Numbered from the stretch's first letter, positions 47,356 through 56,648 are shown. The stretch is DNA of 64,000 bases from Azoarcus olearius (GCF_001682385.1 NZ_CP016210.1:558001-622000), one strand, 5' to 3'. Program-made: numbers and translations. Notes: generated from the letters alone by a model not told the origin.

Positions 47356-48024
47356 TCAGCTCGGCGGCCGCTCGGGCTCGTAGCGACGGTTCTGTTCGCG
47401 CAGCGTGTCGATCAGCGCCTGCGGCCCGCCCTTCGCCAGCTCGGCCGCAAAGCTGCCGCGGTAGCTCGTCACCAGGCTGACGCTATCGACCGCCACGTCG
47501 AAAACCTTCCAGCCATCCGCGCCGCGGCGCAGCCGGTAATCGAGCCCGATCGGCGCCGCGCCGGACTGGCGGATCTGGCTGCGGATCACCACGTCGTCGC
47601 CCTGTGCCTGGGGCGAGGGTGGAAAGTGCACTGTCTGGTCGCGGTAGGCGGTCAGCGCGTTGGCGTAGGTGCGCACCAGCAGCGTGCGGAACTCCCGCGT
47701 CAGCGCTTCGCGTTCCGGTGGCGAGGCCTGGCGCCAAGGCGGGCCGACCGCCAGCGCGGTCATGCGGGCAAAGTCGAAATGCGGTGCAATCTTTTCATCG
47801 ATCAGGCGGATCGCACGCGCCCGGTCGCCGGCCTTGAGGTCCTTGTCCTGCCGCAGCACCGTCAGCACTTCGTCGGTGACCCCGCGCACCAACTCGTCCG
47901 GCGCGGCGCCTTGCCCGTGCGCCGCGGCGGTGGCGAATACCAGCAGCCACGCCAGCTGCCGCAGCCAGCGCGGCACCGACGCAGGCGGAGCGCCCGCATG
48001 TACGGGCGGGTGGCGGATGGTCAT
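47356..48024 (-). CDS. mlaC: MlaC-type phospholipid-binding protein
   Basis: A 222-residue periplasmic protein with a signal peptide (cleavage near AHGQG, residue 38) and the MlaC/Ttg2D fold. Typical segments are AIRLIDEKIAPHFDFARMTALAVGPPWRQAS, FRTLLVRTYANALTAYRD and the end YRGSFAAELAKGGPQALIDTLREQN. MlaC carries phospholipids between the outer-membrane MlaA and the inner-membrane MlaFEDB. No other mla genes are adjacent, so it is a lone paralogue. The start at 48024 has GGAGGCTCACC upstream. Confidence 0.85.
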   Translation of the reverse strand: MTIRHPPVHAGAPPASVPRWLRQLAWLLVFATAAAHGQGAAPDELVRGVTDEVLTVLRQDKDLKAGDRARAIRLIDEKIAPHFDFARMTALAVGPPWRQASPPEREALTREFRTLLVRTYANALTAYRDQTVHFPPSPQAQGDDVVIRSQIRQSGAAPIGLDYRLRRGADGWKVFDVAVDSVSLVTSYRGSFAAELAKGGPQALIDTLREQNRRYEPERPPS

Positions 48025-48190
48025 GGTGAGCCTCCGGTGGAATGGACGACCGCAGCCCGGGCCTCCCGTTTGCTCGCAGAGCCGCGGGGCCTGCCCGGCG
48101 TTTCCGTTCCATCTTAGGCGGCGCGCACGCAGGGGTTTGTCGGAGGGTGCGGAATCCGCTGTAGGACGATTCCCGCACGGGAGGGGACAG

Positions 48191-49585
48191 ATGGGTTCAA
48201 CCAAGCCAATAGCGGGCGAGCGCCAGTTGCGCGTGACCCACCGCGCACGCGCGGCGCTGCTGGCAGTAGGGTGTGCGTTGGTGGTGGCGCTGGTCGGGGC
48301 GAGCTTCTGGCAGGCCGCCGCGGGCCTGCAGGCGCTCGAGACGATGCAATTGCAGGCGGCGCGCACTGCGCGCCTGGACAGCATGCTGATCCAGCTGGTC
48401 GATGCCGAAAGCGGCGCGCGCGGCTACCTGCTGAGCCGCAACCACGACTATCTGGCGCCGTATCTGAACAGCCTGGCGACGGTGGAATACACGCTCGACG
48501 AGATCCGCCAGGACGTCGGCCCCGATCCACGCGACCAGGATGCACTGGCGCGGCTCACCGGCCTGATCACGCTGAAGCTGCGCGTACTGGCCGACGCGGT
48601 GGGCGGCGCCGGCGCGGGCGAGGAGGCGCCCCGGCGCGCCGGGGTGTCGGACGGCGTGCGCTACATGGACACCATCCGCACGACGCTGGCGGGCCTGAAG
48701 AGCCGCATGGCCGCCGAGGGCCAGGCTCTGCTGGAGGAGTCCACCCGCCATATCGGCCACACCCGCGCGGTGGCCGCCGTGCTTGCACTGAGCGCGCTGT
48801 TGCTGCTGGGCCTGCTGCACGCCGCGCTGCGGCGCGAACTGCGCCTGCGTGCCCAGCTGGCGGGTTTGCTGCGCGACGAGAACGCGCGCTTGGAGGCGCT
48901 GGTGCAGGCGCGCACGGCGGATCTGAGTGCGCTGGCGAGCTACCTGACGCGCAGCCAGGAGCGCGAACGCGAGCGGATCGCGCGCGAACTGCACGACGAA
49001 CTCGGCGCACTGCTGACGGCCGCGCGCATGGATGCGGCAGCACTGGGCGGCGACATGGCGCCCGCCCATCAGGCGCGCCACGCCCGGCTGCTGCGCACGC
49101 TGGATGGCGGCATCACGCTCAAGCGCCGCATCATCGGCGACCTGCGTCCGCCGCTGTTGCAGGAGCTGGGGCTGGTCGCGGCGCTGCGCGTGCTCGCCGA
49201 GGAACTGGCCGACAGCGACGGCACCGCGGTGAGCGCCGAGCTGCCCGATGACGAACCCGCGCTGGCGCCCGAATGCGCGCTGGCGCTGTTCCGGATCGCG
49301 CAGGAGGCGCTGACGAATGCCCGCCGCCATGCCGGTGCCCGCCGCGTGCGACTGGGGCTGCGGGTGGAGCGGGGCGCGGTGCGGCTGGAGGTGGAGGACG
49401 ACGGCGCCGGCTTCGACCCTGCCGCGTGCGGCCCAGGCCGCCACGGCCTCGCGGGCATGCGCCACCGGGTGCAGATGTTCGCCGGCCGCTTCAGTGTGGA
49501 TAGCCGGGCCGGCGCCGGCACCCGCATCGCCGCGGCGCTGCCGCTGGATGCGGCGCGCGGCACGGAATTGGCGCTGGCGGCGTGA
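48191..49585 (+). CDS. CHASE3 sensor histidine kinase (NarL/UhpB type)
   Basis: A 464-residue membrane sensor kinase. It has helix 1 (about 22-44) and a periplasmic CHASE3 domain (about 45-200; LVDAESGARGYLLSRNHDYLAPY is characteristic). Helix 2 is at about 205-225. The HisKA_3 dimerisation domain has ERERIARELHDELG (phospho-histidine near 267), and an HATPase domain follows (NARRHAGA, DDGAGFDP, GRHGLAGMRHRV). The start is ATG 48191. The facing LuxR-type regulator 5 bases away is its likely partner. The signal is unknown. Confidence 0.9.
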   Translation: MGSTKPIAGERQLRVTHRARAALLAVGCALVVALVGASFWQAAAGLQALETMQLQAARTARLDSMLIQLVDAESGARGYLLSRNHDYLAPYLNSLATVEYTLDEIRQDVGPDPRDQDALARLTGLITLKLRVLADAVGGAGAGEEAPRRAGVSDGVRYMDTIRTTLAGLKSRMAAEGQALLEESTRHIGHTRAVAAVLALSALLLLGLLHAALRRELRLRAQLAGLLRDENARLEALVQARTADLSALASYLTRSQERERERIARELHDELGALLTAARMDAAALGGDMAPAHQARHARLLRTLDGGITLKRRIIGDLRPPLLQELGLVAALRVLAEELADSDGTAVSAELPDDEPALAPECALALFRIAQEALTNARRHAGARRVRLGLRVERGAVRLEVEDDGAGFDPAACGPGRHGLAGMRHRVQMFAGRFSVDSRAGAGTRIAAALPLDAARGTELALAA

Positions 49586-49590
49586 GCGGA

Positions 49591-50226
49591 TCAGGCCACG
49601 ATCAGGCCGTGGCGGATGGCGTAGGTGGCGAGTTCGGCGTTGCTGGTGACGTCCAGCTTTTCCAGCACGCGGCTGCGGTAGGTGCTGACGGTCTTGATGC
49701 TGAGATGCAGGGCGTCAGCGATTGCCGATACCGACTCGCCGTGCGCGAGGCGCAGGAAGACCTGCAGCTCGCGCTCCGACAACTGCTCGTGCGCGGCGCC
49801 GCTGCCATCGCCGGCGATTTCACCCGCCAGCAGTTCGGCGGTGCGCGCGCTGAGATAGCGCCGGCCCTGGGCGATCGTGCGGATCGCCTGCACCAGCTCG
49901 TCGCGCTCGCAGTTCTTGCATAGATAGCCGTCGGCGCCGAGCCGGATCATCGCCACCGCATAGCGGTCCTCCGGAAAGCCGGTGAGTACCAGCACCCGCG
50001 TCGAATCGCCGCGGCGGCGCAAGGTGCGCAGCACATCGACACCGCTCTGGCCGGGCAGCGAGAGGTCCAGCAGCAGCAGATCACAGCCGGTGTCGGCGAC
50101 GCGCGCGAGCGCATCCTCGCCGGTGGCGGCCTCGAACACGATGTGGAGGTCGGTTTCGGTCGCAAGCATTTCGCGAAAGCCTGCGCGCACGATCGCGTGG
50201 TCATCGACGATGGCGAGATGCAGCAT
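49591..50226 (-). CDS. NarL/LuxR-type response regulator
   Basis: A 211-residue regulator with a receiver domain (about 1-120; phospho-aspartate in LLLLDLSLPG near residue 53, with DDH at the start and a lysine in LCKNC near 103). The LuxR-type helix-turn-helix is at about 145-205 (LSERELQVFLRLAHGESVSAIADALHLSIKTV). It faces the CHASE3 kinase gene and is its likely partner. It starts 3 bases after the esterase stop on the same strand, so it may be co-transcribed with it. Confidence 0.9.
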   Translation of the reverse strand: MLHLAIVDDHAIVRAGFREMLATETDLHIVFEAATGEDALARVADTGCDLLLLDLSLPGQSGVDVLRTLRRRGDSTRVLVLTGFPEDRYAVAMIRLGADGYLCKNCERDELVQAIRTIAQGRRYLSARTAELLAGEIAGDGSGAAHEQLSERELQVFLRLAHGESVSAIADALHLSIKTVSTYRSRVLEKLDVTSNAELATYAIRHGLIVA

Positions 50227-50228
50227 GG

Positions 50229-51290
50229 CTAACTCCGGGGGCGGGCCAGTACGGCGGGGCGTGCCCGTGTCCGTGGGGCGGGCGTGCTGCGCGCCGCCGT
50301 CCGCAGCTGGCGTTGCAGAAAGGACCACGCCAGCCGCGAGGCGTCGGGTCCGGCCGGGTCGCTGAAGGGCTGGCGCTGGGCGCCGCCGCTCCAGGCATGG
50401 CCGAGGCCTTGCACCTCGTACAGGCTGGCCACCAGTTGGCGGCCGGCGTGGTAGTCGGTGACGACGGCGGGGTAGCGCCGGCCGCGCTGCAGGCGCCGGG
50501 TTTCGCCTTCACGCGCGCCATGCGCGGCCGCCCACAGCCGCACCGCGGCGCGCGCATTGCCGCTGGCGACGATGCGGTCGGCGTCGCCGTGGATCACCAG
50601 CAGCGGCGGCCATTGCTGCGCGCCCACGGTGGCGAAGTCGGGTGTGCGCCTGCCGTGCATCGCGGCCATCGCGGTGGCCGGCGAATGCGCCACGCCCGGC
50701 GGCACGCCGGAATGCATCACGAGGGCGCGAAAGCGCGTCGGGTACAAGGTGGCGAGCAGCGCCGCCATGCCGGCGCCGGCGGAAATGCCGGTCAGGCCGA
50801 CCGCGTCGCGGTCGACCGGGTAGAGCAGGCAGACCTGCTCGATCGCCGCCAGCAGCGTGGCGGCCTCGGCGTGGCCGGTGCGGGTGGCGGTACCGAACCA
50901 TTCCCAGCAGCCCTGCGGATTCGCCCGTCGGTCCTGCTCCGGGTACAGCACCAGGAAACGCTCGCGCGCGGCGAGCGCGTTCATGCGCGTGCTCAGCGCA
51001 AAGCTGCGCGCCGTCTGACCACAGCCGTGCAGCATCACCATCAGCGGCACGCGCTGAGTGCGCGTGATGCCGTCGGGGCGGAACAGGTAGTAGCGGCGCA
51101 CGCCCGCGGGCCCGAGTGCCTGGCCGGCGATCCAGTCACCCTGGCCAGGCGGCGGCCGCGCGTGCTCCGCCGCGATACGCGCGGCCTGATCGAGCGCCTT
51201 GGTGCCCGCGCGTACGCTTGCGCGCGTGAGCGAGCGCAGCGTGCGCTGGAAGGCAGTGCCGAGGGGAGACTTGCGCGTGCGTCGGCTCAT
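50229..51290 (-). CDS. PHB depolymerase-family esterase
   Basis: A 353-residue alpha/beta hydrolase of the LpqC/PHB-depolymerase family. It has the oxyanion region LMVMLHGCGQTA near 84, the nucleophile serine in GISAGAGM near 168, an aspartate in HGDADRIV near 233 and the histidine in GLGHAWSGG near 295. No signal peptide is seen, so it probably acts inside the cell or as an atypically exported enzyme. Substrates may be polyhydroxybutyrate oligomers or other esters; this is not determined. It lies at the last clearly chromosomal position before the prophage. Confidence 0.85.
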   Translation of the reverse strand: MSRRTRKSPLGTAFQRTLRSLTRASVRAGTKALDQAARIAAEHARPPPGQGDWIAGQALGPAGVRRYYLFRPDGITRTQRVPLMVMLHGCGQTARSFALSTRMNALAARERFLVLYPEQDRRANPQGCWEWFGTATRTGHAEAATLLAAIEQVCLLYPVDRDAVGLTGISAGAGMAALLATLYPTRFRALVMHSGVPPGVAHSPATAMAAMHGRRTPDFATVGAQQWPPLLVIHGDADRIVASGNARAAVRLWAAAHGAREGETRRLQRGRRYPAVVTDYHAGRQLVASLYEVQGLGHAWSGGAQRQPFSDPAGPDASRLAWSFLQRQLRTAARSTPAPRTRARPAVLARPRS

Positions 51291-51848
51291 CGGTCTGGCA
51301 GGGGAAGGGAAGCCCCCAGCTTAATGCCTAACGCGCGGCGGACCGGCGGTGAAAATGTTGGGACTGGTTACGGGCGGGTGTCGCCCGGTGAAGGCGCCGC
51401 GTCTCTGCGTTCGGTCGGCGGGGCGTGCCACGCCCTGCAGCGCGGCGATCAACGGCGGGGGTTCGGGTGGGGCGACAGGCCGGGCAGTGCGGCTGTGGGG
51501 GGGTGATCGTTTTGGCACAGGGAGAAGGGAGCCGCGACGAGCCCGGAGGCCGCGTGGAGACCGGAAGTGAGCGGAATCGCGACGGCCGCGGGGAAATGAA
51601 CGTTTCGCGCCGATCCCGCGCGAGTTCGCGCAATTAATGGCACAACTTTGGAGCCGTTCTGCTCTTGATGGTCCGGCCACGCAGCGTCGTTCGCTGACTC
51701 GCGGGGAAGATCGTCTGAGGTAGGGGCGACCCAAGTGCCGCCGATGTTGATCGCTGTGCCCGCATCGCGGAAGGCGTCGCGCAGTAGGTCTATCAGGTCA
51801 TCGTCATCCATGGCCGGGGAATGTTACGACCCCGGCATGATGCCAACG
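51291..51848. other. chromosome-prophage junction zone
   Basis: No gene here is firmly supported. A minus-strand open frame (51449-51811) has a protein-like first 50 codons after the repressor gene (DDDDLIDLLRDAFRDAGTAI) but then runs into low-complexity sequence. It may be a small phage gene truncated or fused at the prophage end. The left prophage end should lie in this interval. Repeated short elements, TTCGCGC at 51606 and 51627 and GGCACA at 51515 and 51638, may be transposase-binding sites, but the terminal TG and the target duplication cannot be fixed without the right end. Confidence 0.4.
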
Positions 51849-52688
51849 TCACGCCACCAGCCTGAAGATGTGCGCCATATCACGCTCTTCGAACTTCTTA
51901 CCTTCGAAGTGTGCGTATGCAATCGCTATCAGCGCCGCCTTCTTAGCTGGCGAGATGCGGACCTTGCTGCGATTGGCTTCCTGCCATTGCTCGATGGCCG
52001 TCACCACTTGAACCAGTAGGTCCACCGATATAGCGCCACCGGCTAAGGCTGCAGAGCGCGGCATTCCTTCGACAGCGCGGTCAAGGGCGCTCAGATAGCG
52101 GGTGCTCTCGCCGGTTCCGGTGCTGCGAACGCTATCGCGTCTCAGCCGCGCATCGACCACGCCGCGCACCAAGGGGTCCGTCACCTCAAACATCGGCGGC
52201 ACCCGGCATTCCAGCCATTCTTTCCGCACGCCCGATAGCTCAACCACCAGGTCGAGGTGGCTCGCTGGCGGCACCTCCAGGTCCCGCTCCATGCGCTCAA
52301 CGTCGCCGGAGGTAAGCCCCGCGAGGGAGGCGAACTGCGGAAGGTCCATACATAACACCCCTGCTCGGACCATCCTGAGGCGCTGCCCCAGCGTTGCTCC
52401 GTCCAGCCAAGCTGCCGTGGCGGGCGGTGCCTCCTGCGCTGGATCTTCCGCATAGGCCAACCAGCGGTACCGATAGCCCGAAGCGCCGGCCAAACGTTCC
52501 AGCTTCTCCAAGCCCGGCGCGCTCTCCTCGCGGATGTACCGCTGAACCATGTCCGGCGAGACGCCCATCGCTTCGGCTGCCTTTTTTCTTGTTCCCAGGG
52601 TGTCGGCGGCCGCCTTTACTCTAGTTCCGAATCCAGGAACGAGAAACGGAACAGGCCGGCCGATCTTCTTCGGAACTTCCGATTCCAT
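51849..52688 (-). CDS. Mu-like phage repressor (c-type) with helix-turn-helix
   Basis: A 279-residue DNA-binding protein transcribed leftward, as the c repressor is in Mu. The helix-turn-helix is in the N-terminal part (about 25-65: VKAAADTLGTRKKAAEAMGVSPDMVQRYIREE). A second XRE-like helical unit follows around 95-135, and a helical C-terminal domain is suited to multimerisation. It lacks the Ser-Lys peptidase dyad of LexA-type repressors as far as I can see, so induction is probably not by RecA cleavage. The regulatory region to its right contains a strong palindrome. Confidence 0.75.
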   Translation of the reverse strand: MESEVPKKIGRPVPFLVPGFGTRVKAAADTLGTRKKAAEAMGVSPDMVQRYIREESAPGLEKLERLAGASGYRYRWLAYAEDPAQEAPPATAAWLDGATLGQRLRMVRAGVLCMDLPQFASLAGLTSGDVERMERDLEVPPASHLDLVVELSGVRKEWLECRVPPMFEVTDPLVRGVVDARLRRDSVRSTGTGESTRYLSALDRAVEGMPRSAALAGGAISVDLLVQVVTAIEQWQEANRSKVRISPAKKAALIAIAYAHFEGKKFEERDMAHIFRLVA

Positions 52689-52780
52689 ATCAAAGCCTTT
52701 TTTTTCAACGCATTGCAGATAACGCGTTAGCCGATCTCACTCGCGCCAACCGGAAGAGAATCGGAAGAAGAAAGGCAGGC

Positions 52781-52817
52781 CTCTAGTTTGCTCTTGCACA
52801 ACAAGAGAAAACTAGAG
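52781..52817. promoter_or_regulatory. 16-bp inverted repeat, candidate phage operator
   Basis: Arms 52781-52796 and 52802-52817 match at 15 of 16 positions with a 5-base spacer. The repeat lies between the divergent repressor and Ner-like genes, and it covers the -35 and spacer of the early promoter. It is the best candidate operator in the prophage. Confidence 0.75.
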
Positions 52818-52823
52818 TAAATT
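52794..52823 (+). promoter_or_regulatory. early promoter of the prophage (sigma-70 type)
   Basis: TTGCAC at 52794-52799, an 18-base spacer, and TAAATT at 52818-52823. It lies 40 bases upstream of the Ner-like ATG and overlaps the palindromic operator. Repressor binding would block it. Confidence 0.6.
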
Positions 52824-52863
52824 GGTTCATGCACTACACACACCCCGCCAACAGGGTTTAGTC

Positions 52864-53172
52864 ATGAGCAAAAACACCGCCGTCAAAAAAGCCAGTCAGA
52901 AGGACTGGCACAGCGCAGATGTCGTCTGCGCGCTACGCAAAGCCGGGTGGTCGCTGGCTCGTCTGGCTGCGCATCACGGATACGCCTCCCGATCCACCCT
53001 GGTGCACGCGCTCCACCGCAAGTGGCCGAAGGGTGAGCGTCTCATTGCCGCGGCTATCGGTGTGGAACCCGAAACCATCTGGCCCTCGCGTTACCACGCC
53101 GATTCTACCGCCAGAAGTAACGTTCGCTCCCCGCGTACTGCGGAGCGTAGCCCCGAGAGGCTGGCGGCCTGA
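52864..53172 (+). CDS. ner: Ner/Nlp-type DNA-binding regulator
   Basis: A 102-residue protein matching phage Mu Ner and Nlp proteins. An HTH segment (DWHSADVVCALRKAGWSLARLAAHHGYASRSTLVHAL) is followed by the signature GERLIAAAIGVEPETIWPSRY. Ner represses early and repressor promoters soon after lytic start. ATG 52864 follows a GTTTAGTC leader; ATG 52822 in frame lies in the promoter region and is unlikely. The C-terminal 30 residues are basic and probably flexible. Confidence 0.85.
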   Translation: MSKNTAVKKASQKDWHSADVVCALRKAGWSLARLAAHHGYASRSTLVHALHRKWPKGERLIAAAIGVEPETIWPSRYHADSTARSNVRSPRTAERSPERLAA

Positions 53173-53304
53173 CGGCCGGGATGAAGGGGTGATGATCATG
53201 GCGATCTCCTTTTTCGATGCCTCCCATCCTAGGAGCGGCCTCCCGGCCTCGGATAGCTGCAGCCGCGGAGAATTTTTGCGCGTACCCGCCAAAGGGGTGG
53301 CGCA

Positions 53305-53796
53305 ATGACCCGCCGAAACTGGAAGCGCATCCGCGCTCGCTCCCTGGTGCATGCGATGGAGCTGTGCATCGAGCACGCCCGCGTCCGCCACAACCGCAGC
53401 ATGGATCGCATTTGCGACCTGATGGGCGAGCACTCGACTTCGACCGTGTACAAGTGGCTCGCAACGGGTCGGTTGCCGGCGATCAGCATCCGGCCCTTCG
53501 AACACGCTTGCGGCGCCACCTACGTGTCCGAATACCTCGCGGCATCGGCACACTTTCTCGCAGTTCCTATGCCCAGCGGCCGCCCCGCCGGTGAGACCGA
53601 CGTCCTCAATCTGCAGCAGGGCTTCGCCGATGCGGTCGGCCTGCTCATCCGCTTCTACAAGGGCGAGGCCGACGCCGCGGACACCCTCGCGGCGCTCACC
53701 AGCACCATGAACGACATGGCGTGGCACCACGCCAACGTCGAGCGCGCTGCTACGCCTGATCTGCCGCTGTTTGGCGATGACGGAGCCGCGGAATGA
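53305..53796 (+). CDS. phage early protein with HTH-like N-terminus
   Basis: A 163-residue protein. The N-terminal part is basic (RRNWKRIRARSLVHAMEL), and a SMDRICDLMGEHSTSTVYKWL stretch fits a helix-turn-helix. The C-terminal part is helical. Its stop overlaps the transposase start by 4 bases (ATGA). Proteins at this position in Mu-like phages are regulators or of unknown function. The preceding 132-base gap (53173-53304) has no gene. Confidence 0.6.
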   Translation: MTRRNWKRIRARSLVHAMELCIEHARVRHNRSMDRICDLMGEHSTSTVYKWLATGRLPAISIRPFEHACGATYVSEYLAASAHFLAVPMPSGRPAGETDVLNLQQGFADAVGLLIRFYKGEADAADTLAALTSTMNDMAWHHANVERAATPDLPLFGDDGAAE

Positions 53797-55904
53797 GCCC
53801 CGTCCGTGAGTGGTATTCCGCGCAAGACCTCGCCGGTCTTCCGGGCATGCCGAGTACTGACCGAGGAGTGCGGATTGCCGCAGAACGCCAAGGGTGGCAA
53901 GGCCGCAAGCGCCCTGTCGGTAAGGGAATGGAGTACGCGTTTTCCGCCCTACCGGTCGATACCCGTCGAGCCCTGCAAGCGCAGCAGCTCGAACTTGCCC
54001 TTACCAGTGTCTCAACCGTAGCAGCTCCCCCTCCGGCTGCTGCGGCCTCTGCCGGGGCGGTCTCCCTCCCTGCCGCCCCGGCCCTTGCTGACCTCACCGA
54101 CCGGCAACGCCTTGAACGAGACGCTCGAAGCGGCGTCATCGCAGCCGTCCGGCGGTTGCAGGACGAATCGGGCAGCAGCCAGGAAGCCGCGCTGGTCACG
54201 CTGCTCACCACCGCTCGGGCGGGTCAGCTCGATGCTGCCCTCGACAGGATGCTCCGCCTCGCCCGTGATCCACGCGGCCGCGCCGGTGATGGCTATCCAA
54301 GCGTGCGCACGCTCAAGCGTTGGCTCAGCGCCACCGATCTGGCCCCCAAGGCTCGCCGCGCTGCGATGACCGTGCCCGACTGGGCGAAGAGCTTCCTGTG
54401 CCACTACCAGCAGCCGCAGAAGCCGAGCGTGGAAGCCGCCTACCGTGCCGCATGCGAACAGTGGCCCGCCGAAGGGCGCCCCAGCATTCACCAGGTGCGC
54501 CGCTTCCTGCAGACGCTCGGTACCGTCACCCGCGAACGCGGTCGCATGGGAGACCGGGAACTGAAGAACATCCGCCCCTTCGTGCGGCGGGACTTCTCGG
54601 CGCTGAGGCCAAACGACGTCTGGAGCGCAGACGGTCATACGTTCGACGCGGAGGTGCAGCATCCCCTGCACGGACGACCGTTCCGGCCCGAGGTCACCAC
54701 CATCATCGACATCGCAACGCGCCGAGCCGTCGGATGGTCGGTCGGGCTCGCTGAATCCGCGTTGGGCGTTGTCGACGCCATCCGCCATGCCGTCGAGCGT
54801 AACGGCATCCTGGCGATCTTCTACGTGGATAACGGCTCCGGCTTCCGCAACGTGGAGGTAGGCGACGAAGCAGTCGGTCTGCTCGGGCGGCTCGGGGCTA
54901 CCCCGTCCTACTCGCTGCCTTACAACTCCCAGGCGCGCGGCGTAATCGAGCGGTTCCACAAGACGGTGTGGGTGGCCGGCGCCAAGCAGTTGCCGGCCTA
55001 CATGGGCGCAGCAATGGACCGTGAGGCGCGGCTGGCTCAGTTCAAACTCACTCGCAAGGCCCTCAAGCATGGCGGCGCCATGCCCCTCATGCCGTGGGAT
55101 CTGTTCGTGCAGTGGTGCGAGGAGCGCATCGCCGAATACAACGCCCGAGCGCACCGCAGCCTTGGTAATTCGAGTCCGGACCTGGTCTGGGCTGCCCACG
55201 AGGCCAAGGGCTGGAAGCCCGATCTCCTCGAACCGGACGAACTCGCCACGCTCTTCCGTCCCCGCGTGGTCCGCACGCTCGCGCGCGCCGAGATCCGCCT
55301 CTTCAACAACATCTACTTCGCCCGCGAGCTGGAGGAGTTTCACGGCTTGGAGGCGCACATCGCCTACGACATCCACGACGCCTCGAAGGTGTGGGTGTAC
55401 GCGCCCGACGGCCGCTTCATCTGCACCGCCGACGTCAACGGGAACGCCCGCCACTACTTCCCGGTTCCCGTGGTGGAGCAAGCCCGCCAGAAGCGCGCCC
55501 AAGGCCGTCTCGCCCGTGTGGATACCAAGCGCGAAGAGATCCTGGCCGAGCTGCATGGCGGCGCGGCGCTGCCAGCGCCGGCTGCAGCGCAAGTAGTCAT
55601 CGCCGGCCGTGTCATCCAGCCCGACGCGATGCTCGCCCAGCGGGCCGCGATCGCGCAGGCCACAGAGGTGGCTGCCACCCCCGCGGTGGCGCCGCCCGAC
55701 ATCCCATCCATCCAGCCCAAGAGCCGCGGCGACCGCAGCCCCGACGACAACTACCGCGACTGGCTCGCCCTGGATGCCCGCATTGCCAATGGAGAAGAGG
55801 TTTCAGACGCCGATGCGCGGTGGCACCGCACCTACCCGAATAGCGCCCAGTACAAGGCGCAAGCCAAAAAAACGGCCACCTGCGCGGCAACGCGGGTGGC
55901 CTGA
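53793..55904 (+). CDS. Mu A-type DDE transposase
   Basis: A 703-residue transposase. The N-terminal Mu DNA-binding domain (REWYSAQDLAGLPGMPSTDRGVRIAAERQGW) is followed by a helical region and the rve-type catalytic core. The core has D280 (VWSADGHTF), D346 (FYVDNGSGF) and E386 (GVIERFH), with the spacing expected for MuA. A mu-transposase C-terminal beta-barrel follows (RLFNNIYFARELEEFHG), with a tail binding the B protein. All three acidic residues are present, so it is likely active. It would integrate and replicate the phage by transposition. Confidence 0.95.
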   Translation: MSPVREWYSAQDLAGLPGMPSTDRGVRIAAERQGWQGRKRPVGKGMEYAFSALPVDTRRALQAQQLELALTSVSTVAAPPPAAAASAGAVSLPAAPALADLTDRQRLERDARSGVIAAVRRLQDESGSSQEAALVTLLTTARAGQLDAALDRMLRLARDPRGRAGDGYPSVRTLKRWLSATDLAPKARRAAMTVPDWAKSFLCHYQQPQKPSVEAAYRAACEQWPAEGRPSIHQVRRFLQTLGTVTRERGRMGDRELKNIRPFVRRDFSALRPNDVWSADGHTFDAEVQHPLHGRPFRPEVTTIIDIATRRAVGWSVGLAESALGVVDAIRHAVERNGILAIFYVDNGSGFRNVEVGDEAVGLLGRLGATPSYSLPYNSQARGVIERFHKTVWVAGAKQLPAYMGAAMDREARLAQFKLTRKALKHGGAMPLMPWDLFVQWCEERIAEYNARAHRSLGNSSPDLVWAAHEAKGWKPDLLEPDELATLFRPRVVRTLARAEIRLFNNIYFARELEEFHGLEAHIAYDIHDASKVWVYAPDGRFICTADVNGNARHYFPVPVVEQARQKRAQGRLARVDTKREEILAELHGGAALPAPAAAQVVIAGRVIQPDAMLAQRAAIAQATEVAATPAVAPPDIPSIQPKSRGDRSPDDNYRDWLALDARIANGEEVSDADARWHRTYPNSAQYKAQAKKTATCAATRVA

Positions 55905-55928
55905 GATTCCAACTAGCAAGGCCAGAAC

Positions 55929-56648
55929 ATGACACAGACCGCTCAGATCCACAATCTGGAACTCGTCCGCACCGCAACCGAACGCCTCACCGGCCGCACC
56001 GCCGGCCTGCCCGGCCTCGCCGCGCTCTACGGCCCGGCCGGCTACGGCAAGACCACCGCCGCCCTGGCCGTCGCCAACGAAACCCGCGCCTACTTTGTCC
56101 AGATGCGCAGCGCCTGGACCCGGAAGACGCTGCTGGAGAAGGTGCTGCTCGAAATGGGCATGAAGCCCATGGGCACTATCCCGCAGATGCTCGACCAAGC
56201 CTGCACCCAGCTCGCCGCCTCCGGCCGACTGCTGATCATCGACGAGTTCGACTACTGCGTCCGCAGCGACAGCATGGTCGAGCTGGTGCGCGACCTGCAC
56301 GAAGGGGGTGGCTCCGCGCCCATCCTGCTGCTCGGCGAAGAGCTGCTGCCGCAGAAGCTGAAGAAGTGGGAACGCTTCCATAGCCGCGTGCTGTCGTGGA
56401 TTCCCGCCCAGCCGGTGAGCATGGCCGACGCAGAAGCCCTGGCGCCGATTTACTGCCCCGACATCCGCCTCGGCTCCGACCTGCTCGCCCACCTGGTCAA
56501 CATCGCCGCCGGCAGCGTGCGCCGCGTGTCGGTGAATCTCGCCAACATCGCCGACGAGGCTGCCGTCGAGGGCTGGGACGCGGTCACCCTCGGCACGTGG
56601 GGCGATCGCCCGCTCTACACCGGCGACGCGCCGCGCAGGGGGGTGTGA
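55929..56648 (+). CDS. Mu B-type AAA+ ATPase (target selection)
   Basis: A 239-residue ATPase with P-loop GPAGYGKT at residues 35-42 and Walker B LLIIDEFD near 100. It matches the MuB/TnsC-like family that activates the transposase and picks target DNA. It is shorter than Mu B because the N-terminal HTH region is missing, as in many Mu-like phages. The last codon's ATGA overlaps the next gene's start. Confidence 0.92.
   Translation: MTQTAQIHNLELVRTATERLTGRTAGLPGLAALYGPAGYGKTTAALAVANETRAYFVQMRSAWTRKTLLEKVLLEMGMKPMGTIPQMLDQACTQLAASGRLLIIDEFDYCVRSDSMVELVRDLHEGGGSAPILLLGEELLPQKLKKWERFHSRVLSWIPAQPVSMADAEALAPIYCPDIRLGSDLLAHLVNIAAGSVRRVSVNLANIADEAAVEGWDAVTLGTWGDRPLYTGDAPRRGV

Noticed and set aside
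51636-51651. TGGCACAACTTTGGAG, sigma-54-like
   Set aside because: The base pair 10 bases after GG is GA instead of GC, and no gene follows.
51449-51811. A 120-codon minus-strand frame after the phage repressor
   Set aside because: Only its first 50 codons look protein-like and it runs across the probable prophage end, so it is mentioned in the junction region but not called as a gene.
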